11,163 bases of DNA from an uncultured Lachnospiraceae bacterium. GTDB taxonomy: Bacteria; Bacillota; Clostridia; Lachnospirales; Lachnospiraceae. Of the stretch, positions 1 through 8,081 are shown piece after piece. The position numbers were made by a program, and so were the translations under genes. Every line of letters starts with the position of its first letter. Within the stretch, counting starts at the first letter, position 1. The DNA is taken from the NCBI GenBank assembly GCA_910584115.1, contig CAJTYN010000064.1:1-11163 (forward strand). The letters run 5' to 3'. Under the pieces are notes generated by a model. The model worked only from the letters and a program-made list of their open reading frames with translations, was not told where the DNA came from and searched no databases.

Positions 1-6
1 GACAAC

Positions 7-68
7 ATAGCCGCATACAGAAAAAGAGGACAGACCGTTCCGTCTGACCTCTTTTTACATGCGGCTAT
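7..68 (-). terminator. Long A/T-flanked hairpin ending the folC-to-ppk1 run
   Basis: An inner stem pairs 21-35 with 42-56 (AAAAAGAGG, one A:A mismatch, CAGAC, against GTCTG and CCTCTTTTT) around a six-base loop. On either strand the stem starts with an A-run and ends with a T-run, so it can act as an intrinsic terminator in both directions. An outer perfect 10-bp stem (7-16 with 59-68, ATAGCCGCAT/ATGCGGCTAT) encloses it and overlaps the ppk1 stop codon at 65-67. The position directly after ppk1 supports termination of that operon. Whether a convergent gene to the left shares it cannot be seen. Confidence 0.85.
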
Positions 69-2209
69 TCCTCCACCGGCTCCGCCGGCACGAACACCCG
101 GGAGTCCGTATGGTGTCCCGGCTGCGCCCAGGCACGTTTTCTCGCTTCCTCGCTGAAGATCATCTGAGAATTGATCAACGCTTTCCCCCTCTTGTCCTGT
201 TTCTCGTACTGTCCGTCTTCCTGGAGGATATGGGCCTTCGTGTTGTCCTGGAACTCGATGTCCAGGATGTGGAGGATCTCTTTTTTGATATTTTCATCCT
301 CCACCGGGAAGACGATCTCCACGCGCCGGTCCAGGTTCCTGGTCATCCAGTCCGCGCTCCCCATGAACACATCTTCCGCGCCGTTGTTGTAAAAATAAAA
401 GATCCGGCTGTGTTCCAGGAAATCCCCCACGATGGAGCGCACGTGGATGTTCTCGCTGACTCCCGGGATCCCCACTTTCAGGCAGCAGATCCCCCGCACC
501 AGAAGATCGATCTTCACCCCGGCGGCGGACGCCTCATAGAGGGCCTCCATGATATCCGGGTCGCACAGGGAATTGATCTTGGCGATGATATGGGCGTTGT
601 TGCCGTTTTCCGCATGTTTTTTCTCGATCTCGATCATCCCTAAGAAACGCTTTTTCATCCAGAGCGGGGCCATGATCAGTTTATGCCAGAATTTCGGCTC
701 GGAGTAGCCGGAGAGCATATTGAAGACGGCCGTCGCGTCCTCCCCGAACCGGGCGTCGCAGGTGAAGAGTCCGCAGTCCGTGTAGAGCCTGGCCGTGCTG
801 TCGTTGTAGTTTCCGGTCCCCAGATGGACGTACCTGCGGATCCCGGCCTCTTCCCGGCGCACCACCAGCGTGATCTTGCTGTGGGTCTTTAGGCCCACCA
901 GGCCGTAGATCACATGGCATCCCGCCTTTTCCAGCATCTTCGCCCAGACGATGTTGTTCTCCTCGTCGAAACGTGCTTTCAGTTCCACCAGCACCGACAC
1001 CTGCTTCCCGTTCTCGGCCGCTTTAGCCAGGGCCGCGATGATCGGGGAATTTCCGCTGACACGGTAGAGGGTCTGCTTGATCGCCAGCACATCCGGATCC
1101 TTGGCCGCCTGGCGCACGAATTCCACCACCGGGTCGAAGCTCATATAGGGATGGTGGAGGAACACATCCTGCTTCTGTATGACCCTGAAGATATTGTCTT
1201 TTTCGATAAATTCCTGCACGGGCGCGGGCTGGTGGGCGGGTGTCTTGAAGTCCTCGTACCCTTCCATCCCGTAGAGCTTCATCAGGAACGTCAGGTCCAG
1301 CGGCCCCGGGATATAGAAGATATCTTCCTCTTTGCTGTTAAATTCCGTCTTCAGGATCTTCAAGAGTCTTTTGTCGATCTTCTCATCCACTTCCAGACGG
1401 ATGACCTCGCCCCACTGGCGCTTCTTCAGCTGCTTCTGGATCTCTTTTAACAGATCCTCCGCCTCGTCCTCGTCGATGCTCAGGTCCGCGTTCCGCATGA
1501 TCCTGTACGGGTGGGCGCACACCACGTCGTAGCTTAAGAAGAGCTTTCCGATGTTGCGCTCGATGACCTCCTCCAGCAGGATCACCGCCCGCTCGCCGTC
1601 GCTCTCATCCGGCAGTCGGATCAGCCGCGGCAGCACGGAAGGTACCTGCACGGTGGCAAATTCCAGGACTTCCTTTCCCTTTTTCCGGTCTTTCTTAGAG
1701 ATCAGCGCGCCGATGTTCAAAGATCTGTTCCGGATCAGCGGGAACGGCCGGGAGGAGTCCATGGCCATAGGCGTGACCACCGGATAGATGTTCTCCTCGA
1801 AATATTCGTCCACGAAATTTTTCTGGGCCTTCGTCAGTTCCTCGTGCTGGGTGATCAAGGAGAGGCCCGCTCTTTTTTTCAGAGCCGGGCAGACGGAGCG
1901 GTTGTAGGTGCTGTACTGTAATTGCACCAGCTCATGGGTGTCCTCGCTGATCCTCTTGAGCTGCTCTTTTGGCGTCAGTCCGGCGATGTCCGGCTTCGTG
2001 TACTGGGCGTGTACCTGGTCTTTTAGGGACGCCACCCGCACCATGAAGAATTCATCCAGATTGGAGGACGTGATGCTCAAAAATTTCAGCCGCTCGAAGA
2101 GAGGGATGGTCTTGTCGCGGGCTTCGCTCAGGACCCGCCGGTCAAATAAGAGCCAGCTCAGTTCCCGATTTACGTAATATTCTGGGTTTCTATAATCCTT
2201 TTCTTCCAT
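65..2209 (-). CDS. ppk1: Polyphosphate kinase 1 (PPK1)
   Basis: The protein has 714 aa, close to the usual PPK1 length of about 690-720. PPK1 makes polyphosphate reversibly from ATP through a phosphohistidine intermediate. The N-terminal helical domain is recognisable (NRELSWLLFDRRVL at 14-27, SSNLDEFFMVRVA at 48-60), followed by the head domain and two phospholipase-D-like C-terminal domains. KTHSK carries His443 and YVHLGTGNYN carries His462, which match the two essential histidines of E. coli PPK (435 and 454); IKQTLYR (378-383) and HSRI (600-603) are also family motifs. The last 45 or so residues are a polar tail with no recognised motif. The ATG is chosen because AGGAGGAGGG lies 4 nt upstream of it and overlaps the stop of the preceding ppx-like gene, suggesting translational coupling. 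It is the last gene before the terminator. The assignment is firm. Confidence 0.97.
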   Translation of the reverse strand: MEEKDYRNPEYYVNRELSWLLFDRRVLSEARDKTIPLFERLKFLSITSSNLDEFFMVRVASLKDQVHAQYTKPDIAGLTPKEQLKRISEDTHELVQLQYSTYNRSVCPALKKRAGLSLITQHEELTKAQKNFVDEYFEENIYPVVTPMAMDSSRPFPLIRNRSLNIGALISKKDRKKGKEVLEFATVQVPSVLPRLIRLPDESDGERAVILLEEVIERNIGKLFLSYDVVCAHPYRIMRNADLSIDEDEAEDLLKEIQKQLKKRQWGEVIRLEVDEKIDKRLLKILKTEFNSKEEDIFYIPGPLDLTFLMKLYGMEGYEDFKTPAHQPAPVQEFIEKDNIFRVIQKQDVFLHHPYMSFDPVVEFVRQAAKDPDVLAIKQTLYRVSGNSPIIAALAKAAENGKQVSVLVELKARFDEENNIVWAKMLEKAGCHVIYGLVGLKTHSKITLVVRREEAGIRRYVHLGTGNYNDSTARLYTDCGLFTCDARFGEDATAVFNMLSGYSEPKFWHKLIMAPLWMKKRFLGMIEIEKKHAENGNNAHIIAKINSLCDPDIMEALYEASAAGVKIDLLVRGICCLKVGIPGVSENIHVRSIVGDFLEHSRIFYFYNNGAEDVFMGSADWMTRNLDRRVEIVFPVEDENIKKEILHILDIEFQDNTKAHILQEDGQYEKQDKRGKALINSQMIFSEEARKRAWAQPGHHTDSRVFVPAEPVEE

Positions 2210-2213
2210 TGTT

Positions 2214-2224
2214 CCCTCCTCCTA
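2214..2224 (-). promoter_or_regulatory. ppk1 ribosome binding site overlapping the ppx-like stop codon
   Basis: Read on the minus strand, the ppx-like stop TAG runs directly into the Shine-Dalgarno sequence (TAGGAGGAGGG), with ACA and then the ppk1 ATG following. The stop and the Shine-Dalgarno sequence share bases, so a ribosome ending the upstream gene sits on the ppk1 start site. Coupling is inferred, not demonstrated. Confidence 0.75.
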
Positions 2225-3757
2225 GATCTGTTTTTTCCTGCGCAGCCGGATGCGGATGCCGAATACTTCCTCAAAGAAATCTGCTTTTTCTTTCAGCAGC
2301 CCTTTCTCCAGCCCGTAATCCCTCTCAGACTCCAGGGTCAGCACCAGCTGGCCGTCTTTTAAGGTGGGCTTAAGATCCCGGATCTTCTGGTAATGGGTCC
2401 GGTCCAGGGCGTTGGCCACCCGGTGGATGGCTGTCAGTTTTGCGATGACCAGATAGCGTTCTTTTTCCACGCCGATGTCCCGGTGCACTTTCTCGAAGTA
2501 CCCGAAGTCCTGGGTGTTGTAGCGCACCACACTGGCGATGATCTGCCGCTCCGCGTGGGAGAGGCCGATGATTTCCGTGGACATGATGATGTGAAAAGAG
2601 TTGTCCGCGATGTCGCACATGCTGATGTATTTGCCGCATTCGTGGAGGATCGCGGCGATACGCAAAAGCAGCCGCTCCCTCTCCCCCAGCCCATGGACTT
2701 TCTTCATGCTGTCGAAGATCTTCAGCGCGATCTTCGCCACCGCCTGGGTGTGCCGCCGGCTGGCCAGATACCTGGACGCGATGTTCTCCGCCGCCACGAC
2801 GATATCGTTCTCAAAATCGTGTTTGCTGTGGATGAATCCGTGCTCTTCCCCGTAGTCGTAGGCGATCCCGTCCGCCAAGAGCGTACCGGGCACCCACATG
2901 GCCTCCGTCTGGAAGATATCCACGAAGTTCTTGTAGATCACGGCCGTGGGCACGATCAGCGACGCGTATTCCGCCGGGACGCCCATATGCATGGCCAGGT
3001 CATCCGGAGAGCGGCTGATGACCCGCTCGTATAAACGGTTGAATTCCTCCCGGGTGATGGTCTTTTCCTGGGATTCCCCGTGGAAGATCGTGTCGGTGAA
3101 AAAATCCCCCAGAAAGATCACATGCTTTACTTCCCGGTCCGCCAGGTAGAGCTTCTGGAAAGTCAGCAGTTCATTATGGATAAATTCTTCCACCAGCTGT
3201 TCGTAGTGGATCGTCTCTTTTTCCAGTGACTGGAGCCGCTCCCGGATCCGCAGGTTTCCCAGCCGTATGTTCTGGGTGGTGACCAGCGCGTCCTTGTCGA
3301 ACAGGGACACCTGCATGCTGCCCCCGCCCACGTCCACGATGGCCGTGCTTTTTTTGATCATCTTCTGAAAATCAGCTTCCATGGCGGCGATGGATTTATA
3401 ACTTAAGAATCGCTGCTCGGAGTTGCTCAAGACCGAGATCTTCATCCCCGTACTCTGCTCCACCCGCCCGATGGCCACCTGGGCATTCTTCGCCTCCCTG
3501 AACGGACTGGTCCCGTAGGCCCGGTAGGCGTCCACCCGGTAGCCCTCCATGATCTCTTTATAGTTCCGCATGACCGTACACAGCTCCTCGATCATCCCGG
3601 ATCTGAAACGGCCGCTCTCGTACACGTCCTTGCCCAGTTCCAGGCGGTATCGGATCGTGTCGATCTCTCTCAATCTGTATTTTTTCGATAATTCGAAGAT
3701 CTTCATCCCCACTTCGTAGGAACCCACATCAATCGCTGCAAAAGTGGTGATCGGCAT
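2222..3757 (-). CDS. Ppx/GppA-family phosphatase-like protein with HD domain (exopolyphosphatase homologue)
   Basis: The protein has 511 aa, like long PPX proteins. Residues 1 to about 300 form the ASKHA-type Ppx/GppA fold: AIDVGS (8-13) is phosphate loop 1 and VDVGGGS (141-147) is phosphate loop 2. Residues from about 320 form the HD-like C-terminal domain, with ILHECGKYI (370-378) matching the HEVG motif of E. coli PPX. Family members degrade polyphosphate or pppGpp from the end, and linkage to ppk1 supports a polyphosphate role. Oddly, aligning LSNSEQRFLSY (110-120) with ISGNEEARLIF of E. coli PPX puts Gln115 at catalytic Glu121, and GGGSMQ puts Gln149 at Glu150. The usual SNS after DxGS is also SYE here. 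Activity may therefore be altered or lost, so I do not assign the symbol ppx with certainty. The ATG follows AGGAAGGGGG at 6-nt spacing. Confidence 0.88.
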   Translation of the reverse strand: MPITTFAAIDVGSYEVGMKIFELSKKYRLREIDTIRYRLELGKDVYESGRFRSGMIEELCTVMRNYKEIMEGYRVDAYRAYGTSPFREAKNAQVAIGRVEQSTGMKISVLSNSEQRFLSYKSIAAMEADFQKMIKKSTAIVDVGGGSMQVSLFDKDALVTTQNIRLGNLRIRERLQSLEKETIHYEQLVEEFIHNELLTFQKLYLADREVKHVIFLGDFFTDTIFHGESQEKTITREEFNRLYERVISRSPDDLAMHMGVPAEYASLIVPTAVIYKNFVDIFQTEAMWVPGTLLADGIAYDYGEEHGFIHSKHDFENDIVVAAENIASRYLASRRHTQAVAKIALKIFDSMKKVHGLGERERLLLRIAAILHECGKYISMCDIADNSFHIIMSTEIIGLSHAERQIIASVVRYNTQDFGYFEKVHRDIGVEKERYLVIAKLTAIHRVANALDRTHYQKIRDLKPTLKDGQLVLTLESERDYGLEKGLLKEKADFFEEVFGIRIRLRRKKQI

Positions 3758-3785
3758 ATATTTCCCCCTTCCTCATTATTTCTCA

Positions 3786-5075
3786 TCATTTCTCCTGTCC
3801 CAGCAGATAGTCGATGAACTGCTGGGCCGTGCGGCCTGTCAGTCCCCCGTGGCTCAGTTCCCACTTGTTGGCTTCCAGCAGGAGTTCTTCCTCGGGGATC
3901 TTCAGGCCGTGCCTCTCGGCCAGCACGCGGACGATATTCTGAAACTCTTTTTTATCCGGCGCACAGAAGAAGATCGTCACGCCGAACCGGTAGACCAGGG
4001 ACAATTTTTCCTGCACCGTGTCCGAGGCGTGCAGATCCTCCCGGCGGCCCAACTTATCCTCAAAGCTCTCCCGGATCAGATGGCGGCGGTTGGACGTGGC
4101 GTAGATTAGCACATTTTCCGGCTTCCGCTCCAAGCCGCCCTCGATTATGGCTTTCAGATACTTATATTCGATCTCAAATTCCTCGAAGGACAGGTCGTCC
4201 ATGTAGATGATAAATCGGTAATTCCTGTTCTTGATCTGGGCGATCACTTCATTGAGATCCTGAAATTGGTGCTTGTAGACCTCGATGATCCGCAGGCCCC
4301 GCTCGTAGTATTGGTTTAAGATGGCCTTGATGCTGGAGGATTTCCCGGTGCCCGCGTCCCCGAACAGGAGGCAGTTGTTCGCCTTGCGCCCTTCCACGAA
4401 AGCCTCCGTGTTATCGATCAGCTTCTTCTTGGCGATCTCATAGCCCACTAAGTCATCCAGATGTACGTGGGCGATGTTTGTGATCGGCCGGATTGCCACC
4501 TGTCCCCGGTCGTCCCGATCCACCCGGAACGCTTTGTGGAGGCCCAGCCTGCCCACGCCGAAATCCCGGTAGAACTCGACCATATCTTCCATAAAAGCAT
4601 CTACGCTCGGCGCCTCGGCCAGCTTCCGGCTCAGACTGCAGATACGGTCCCGGATCCGTCTGTTGAACCGCCTGCTGCCCTCCGCCACATTCCGGTAATC
4701 GCTGACGATGCCCCCGAAGGGACAGCCGAACTCCCCGTCAAAGACCTCCAGATCGTATTCATATAGTCTCTTAAATTCCGCAAAGTCACTCCTGGCGATC
4801 TCGTTGATGCTGCCCTCCACCGGCCCTACGATCTCGCAGGCCATACTGAAGGCATTTTCCTTATTGACCAGCAAAAATGTCAGATAGTCGTGCCAGAGAT
4901 TTCCATAGAAGCCATAGAATCCCGCCTGTTCCACCAGGCCGTGCATGCTGTCGTAAAAGAGCCGCTCCTGCTCCTCCCTCTCCATGGTGCCCGTCCTGCG
5001 CCCCTCCATCAGGCGCTGCATATCCCGCAGGATCTCTCCGTGTTCAAGATCCCGGTATAAAATACACTTTTCCAA
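3786..5075 (-). CDS. DUF815-family AAA+ ATPase
   Basis: This 429-aa protein matches the DUF815 family of bacterial AAA+ ATPases, whose exact role is not established. Residues 1 to about 195 are a family-specific N-terminal region without a motif I can name. The ATPase domain starts near HVHLDDLVGYE (203-213). Walker A is GDAGTGKS (239-246), Walker B is FIIYMDD (288-294), a sensor-1-like ATSNRR ends near 331, and GLTGRTAQQF (411-420) offers a sensor-2-like Arg415. The start is TTG at 5073-5075, supported by AGGAGGAG 10 nt upstream; the next in-frame Met is residue 19 and would drop conserved-looking sequence. No signal peptide or membrane segment is evident, so it is probably cytoplasmic. It lies 48 nt after pheA and 28 nt before the ppx-like gene, so it is probably cotranscribed with both. 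Family call firm, function unknown. Confidence 0.9.
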   Translation of the reverse strand: MEKCILYRDLEHGEILRDMQRLMEGRRTGTMEREEQERLFYDSMHGLVEQAGFYGFYGNLWHDYLTFLLVNKENAFSMACEIVGPVEGSINEIARSDFAEFKRLYEYDLEVFDGEFGCPFGGIVSDYRNVAEGSRRFNRRIRDRICSLSRKLAEAPSVDAFMEDMVEFYRDFGVGRLGLHKAFRVDRDDRGQVAIRPITNIAHVHLDDLVGYEIAKKKLIDNTEAFVEGRKANNCLLFGDAGTGKSSSIKAILNQYYERGLRIIEVYKHQFQDLNEVIAQIKNRNYRFIIYMDDLSFEEFEIEYKYLKAIIEGGLERKPENVLIYATSNRRHLIRESFEDKLGRREDLHASDTVQEKLSLVYRFGVTIFFCAPDKKEFQNIVRVLAERHGLKIPEEELLLEANKWELSHGGLTGRTAQQFIDYLLGQEK

Positions 5076-5085
5076 AACTATTTAT

Positions 5086-5093
5086 CTCCTCCT
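5086..5093 (-). promoter_or_regulatory. Ribosome binding site supporting a TTG start
   Basis: AGGAGGAG on the minus strand lies 10 nt before TTG at 5073-5075. No ATG or GTG occurs in frame at a suitable distance, so this site decides the start of the DUF815 gene. Confidence 0.7.
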
Positions 5094-5123
5094 ATCCGTC
5101 CTGCCGCTTGCCGGGACTTTCAT

Positions 5124-6254
5124 CTAGTAATTCCCGAATACCCGTACCTGGCTGGCCTCCTGGCGGATGCCCCGCAGGGCGTTCTTCACCGCGCTGTCCT
5201 CCAGATTTCCCTCAAAGTCCACGAAAAACCGGTATTCCCAATTCCTTCCCGGTATGGGACGGGACTCGATCTTGGTCATGTTCAGGCCGTTGTAGATGAA
5301 GTGGGACAGCATGTTGTAGAGCGTACCGCTCTTATGGGGCAGTTCGAAACAGATACTGATCTTGCCCGCATCAGACGCGTATTCCTGTTTCCCGCTCACG
5401 ATGATGAAACGGGTGGAATTATATCGATTCTGATAAATGTTGTCTTCCAGCACCTGCAGTCCGTAGAAACGAGCCGCCTGTCTGCTGGCGATGGCGCCTT
5501 TGGATACGTCTCGGTCCTCTCTGACTTTCTTGGCGGAAACGGCGGTGTTGCCCGTCTCCCGGGTATCCCATTGGGGATGTTTTTCCAGATAGGTCTTGCA
5601 CTGCATCAGGGCCTGGGGATGGGAGTAGACGACCTGGATATCGTCTATGGTCGCCTCCGGGAGTCCTAGGAGAGTGTGTTCGCACCTGATGATCTGTTCC
5701 CCCACGATGTACAGGTCGTAGTCCACCAGCAGATCGTAGATCTCGGCCACGATCCCCGCCGTGGAGTTTTCTATGGGCAGCACCGCATAGTCGGCCCGCC
5801 CGTCGGCGATCGCATCCATGGCATCCTTCCAGGTCTGTACATGGAAGCCTGCCACGTCCTCGCCGAAGAACTCCTGCATGGCGGCGTAGCTGTACGCCCC
5901 TTCTACGCCCTGGAACACCACGCGGGCCTGTTCCTTGGGCAGCCGCTCCACCATGGTGTATGTCTTCTCCTCCTCAACACCGTGCTCTGTCAGGAGCTGA
6001 TATTGGAGCTTCCGGCTCATGGACATGATCTGCTGGAAGAGTTCTTCCGCGCCCGTGGCATTGAAAGATGTGTGGGCCAGTCCCTTGACCTTTTTCAGCT
6101 TGTCATTTTCCCGTTCCGGATCAAACACAGGCTTTCCCGTCTGGATCTTAAAATCCGCCACCTTCCTGCTGACTTCCATCCGCTCCTCGAAGAGACGGAT
6201 CACCTCCTGGTCGATCCGATCGATCTTGCCGCGCAATTCCAGTAAATCCACCAT
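5124..6254 (-). CDS. pheA: Bifunctional chorismate mutase / prephenate dehydratase (P-protein)
   Basis: The 376-aa enzyme turns chorismate into prephenate and then phenylpyruvate, the committed route to phenylalanine. Residues 1-90 are an AroQ-type chorismate mutase: Arg8, Arg25, Lys36, Asp45, Arg48 and Glu49 align with E. coli active-site residues Arg11, Arg28, Lys39, Asp48, Arg51 and Glu52. Residues about 111-288 are prephenate dehydratase (VVFQGVEGAYSYAA near 112-125; the catalytic TRF motif at 281-283). Residues about 299-375 are an ACT regulatory domain with ESRP (330-333), implying phenylalanine feedback inhibition. The frame stays open to 6353, but the start at 6254 is chosen because the mutase domain begins there and AAAGGAG lies 9 nt upstream. 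The start is 4 nt past the folC stop, indicating tight coupling with folC. Confidence 0.96.
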   Translation of the reverse strand: MVDLLELRGKIDRIDQEVIRLFEERMEVSRKVADFKIQTGKPVFDPERENDKLKKVKGLAHTSFNATGAEELFQQIMSMSRKLQYQLLTEHGVEEEKTYTMVERLPKEQARVVFQGVEGAYSYAAMQEFFGEDVAGFHVQTWKDAMDAIADGRADYAVLPIENSTAGIVAEIYDLLVDYDLYIVGEQIIRCEHTLLGLPEATIDDIQVVYSHPQALMQCKTYLEKHPQWDTRETGNTAVSAKKVREDRDVSKGAIASRQAARFYGLQVLEDNIYQNRYNSTRFIIVSGKQEYASDAGKISICFELPHKSGTLYNMLSHFIYNGLNMTKIESRPIPGRNWEYRFFVDFEGNLEDSAVKNALRGIRQEASQVRVFGNY

Positions 6255-6258
6255 CGTC

Positions 6259-7545
6259 TCATTCTCCTTTGTCTGTATAAAATCCACTGATCTCCCCCAG
6301 GAAAGACAGAGATCCGAATACCACGACCACGCCCTGCGCGCCCGCTCTCTCAAGAGACAGAGCCGCCGCCTCTTTTAAAGACGGGACCGCCGTGACCCGC
6401 GGACAGTATTTACGGACCGTCTCAGCCAGCGTCTCTGCCGCCAGCGCCCGGGGATTTCCCGGCGTCTCCACCGTGATGACCTCCTCCGCCAGAGGCGCCG
6501 TGATGGATGCCACCTCTTCATAGTCCTTGTCCCCAAACATCCCCATCACATAGACGATCCGCTCATCCGCAAAACAGCTCCGTATGGAATCCGCCAGCTG
6601 CCGGGCCGCCTTCGGGTTGTGGGCGCCATCTATGATCACGGCGGGTGTCTCCCGGATCAGGGTAAAACGCCCCGGCCAGGCCGTCTCGGCCAAGCCCTCC
6701 CGGATCTGTTCCCGTGAGATCTTAAAGCCCGCGTCGATGAGCGCCTCCAGCACCTTGATGGCGACCACCGCGTTCTCCACCTGACAGCCGCCTAAAAGCC
6801 GGATGGCATAGTCCACGCCTTCGTAGGAAAAACGCTGGCCGCGAAGATCCCGCTGGAGGATCTGCGCCTTCCTGTGATCCGCCAGCGTACAGGGCACGCC
6901 TTTTTCACCGCAGACCTGGGCGATGGCCTGGGCGGCTTCCGGCTCCTGCACGGCGGTGACCACCCGGCATCCCGGCTTGATGATCCCCGCCTTGCACCGG
7001 GCGATCTCTTTGATCGTCTCTCCCAGCACATCCATGTGATCGAAGCTGATCGAGGTGAGCACCGCCACTTTCGTATCCGTGACCAGGTTCGTGGCGTCCG
7101 TCTCGCCGCCCATCCCCGTCTCTAAAGCCACGATCTCGCATCCCTTTTCCTTAAAAAAAAGGAAGGCCGCCGCTGTCTCCATCTCAAAAGGCGTCGGATG
7201 GGCCAGGCCCTCCCGTTCCATGGCATCCGCCGTCTCGGCCACCCGGCTGAAGAGGTCGGCGAACTCCTCCTGGCTTACGATCTGCCCGTCCACTTCCATG
7301 ATCTCCCGATACTGAAAGATCGCCGGGGACGTATACTTTCCCGTCCGGTAACCGGCCCTGCGCAGGACCTGGGACACATAGGCCAGCACGGACCCTTTCC
7401 CGTTGGTCCCGGCCGCGTGTACGAAACACAAGTCCTCCTGCGGGTCGCCCAGACGCCGCAAGAGCTCACGCATGCCGTCCAGCCCCAGGACGCGCCCGAA
7501 GCGCTGGACGTCCTCTATATATCTCCTGCATTCTCTATAATCCAT
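6259..7545 (-). CDS. folC: Bifunctional folylpolyglutamate synthase / dihydrofolate synthase
   Basis: The 428-aa Mur-ligase-family enzyme adds glutamate to dihydropteroate and to reduced folates using ATP. Visible motifs in order are the P-loop GTNGKGS (46-52), YTSPAIFQYRE (71-81), LETGMGGETDATN (141-153, the family EVGLGGRLDATN signature), SFDHMD (167-172), IDGAHNP (305-311) and GSLSFLG (411-417). Length is typical. The frame is open to an ATG at 7593, but that ATG lies between the -35 and -10 of the promoter described here and has no Shine-Dalgarno sequence. The ATG at 7545 has GGAGGAG 10 nt upstream and the expected N-terminus (MDYRECRRYI), so it is preferred. It is the first gene of the minus-strand run, and the pheA ribosome binding site lies just upstream of its stop. 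Whether it has both activities or only folylpolyglutamate synthase cannot be told from sequence. Confidence 0.96.
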   Translation of the reverse strand: MDYRECRRYIEDVQRFGRVLGLDGMRELLRRLGDPQEDLCFVHAAGTNGKGSVLAYVSQVLRRAGYRTGKYTSPAIFQYREIMEVDGQIVSQEEFADLFSRVAETADAMEREGLAHPTPFEMETAAAFLFFKEKGCEIVALETGMGGETDATNLVTDTKVAVLTSISFDHMDVLGETIKEIARCKAGIIKPGCRVVTAVQEPEAAQAIAQVCGEKGVPCTLADHRKAQILQRDLRGQRFSYEGVDYAIRLLGGCQVENAVVAIKVLEALIDAGFKISREQIREGLAETAWPGRFTLIRETPAVIIDGAHNPKAARQLADSIRSCFADERIVYVMGMFGDKDYEEVASITAPLAEEVITVETPGNPRALAAETLAETVRKYCPRVTAVPSLKEAAALSLERAGAQGVVVVFGSLSFLGEISGFYTDKGE

Positions 7546-7582
7546 TTTCCCTGATCTCCTCCAAATGATCTCCTTACCTCTG

Positions 7583-7611
7583 ATTATACACATTTACCGT
7601 GAAAAAAACAA
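7583..7611 (-). promoter_or_regulatory. Promoter for folC and the downstream run
   Basis: On the minus strand TTGTTT (7606-7611) is followed by a 17-nt spacer and a perfect TATAAT (7583-7588), a sigma-A-type arrangement with a weak -35. Predicted transcription starts near 7576, giving a leader of roughly 30 nt that contains the folC ribosome binding site. No other comparable promoter was noticed in the short gaps of the run. Confidence 0.7.
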
Positions 7612-7694
7612 TAAGCGGATCGCCTCCCGAAAATTAAATGTATGATCTCGATCCTCCGGGAAACAGCTATTAGAAAACGGAGTCTGTAAGCGAT

Positions 7695-8081
7695 ATGAAA
7701 AATAAATTCTTGCTGTGCGGGAGTATCGGCTGGTGCATGGAGATCTTCTGGACCGGCCTGCACTGCCTGGGACAGAACGACTTCACCCTGATGGGCCACT
7801 CCTCCATCTGGATGTTCCCCATCTACGGGCTGGCGGCTGTCATCGGCCCCGTCTCGAAGCATCTGAAGGACTTCCCAGCCCTGTGGCGGGGGAGCATCTA
7901 CACGGTGGGGATCTATCTCACCGAATTTACCACGGGATCCTTTTTGTCCCTCTTTAGGATCTGTCCCTGGGATTACAGCCAGGCGGCACTCAATTATAAG
8001 GGGCTGATCCGGCTAGACTATGCCCCGCTGTGGTTCATGGCCGGACTTTTTTTTGAAAAGATTCTTTCAGATGATCCTTGA
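7695..8081 (+). CDS. Small membrane protein, CmpB-like putative ABC permease family (type IV)
   Basis: The 128-aa hydrophobic protein appears to have four membrane segments, near residues 5-21, 37-53, 67-88 and 108-122. IGWCMEIFW (11-19), FPIYG (41-45), CPWDYS (90-95), the N-x-x-G at 100-103 and the tryptophan at 113 resemble the family annotated as putative ABC-transporter type IV (CmpB, PF06541). Function in that family is unproven and no ATPase partner is nearby. The ATG at 7695 has only a weak CGGAG 12 nt upstream, but no better start is present. It is transcribed divergently from folC. Its last codons overlap the predicted pyrB promoter, so it may be read as its own unit or read through into pyrBI. 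The family call rests on motif recall and is moderate. Confidence 0.7.
   Translation: MKNKFLLCGSIGWCMEIFWTGLHCLGQNDFTLMGHSSIWMFPIYGLAAVIGPVSKHLKDFPALWRGSIYTVGIYLTEFTTGSFLSLFRICPWDYSQAALNYKGLIRLDYAPLWFMAGLFFEKILSDDP

Noticed and set aside
59..643. Plus-strand open frame of 194 codons opposite ppk1, plus several similar ones opposite ppk1, the ppx-like gene, pheA and folC
   Set aside because: They lie opposite conserved genes, have His/Asp/Arg-rich low-information translations and no family match.
6255..6353. pheA start at 6353, overlapping folC by about 95 nt
   Set aside because: The extra residues are folC sequence in another frame, and the chorismate mutase domain begins at 6254 next to a good ribosome binding site.
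7546..7593. Longer folC starting at the ATG at 7593
   Set aside because: That ATG sits within the promoter, upstream of the predicted transcription start, has no Shine-Dalgarno sequence and adds residues not typical of FolC.
7617..7661. Imperfect repeats GGATCG...CGATCC and TCCCG...CGGGA in the folC/membrane-gene gap
   Set aside because: The short arms interleave rather than nest and are not accompanied by a clear operator symmetry. They are consistent with chance, and I saw no convincing plus-strand promoter here either.
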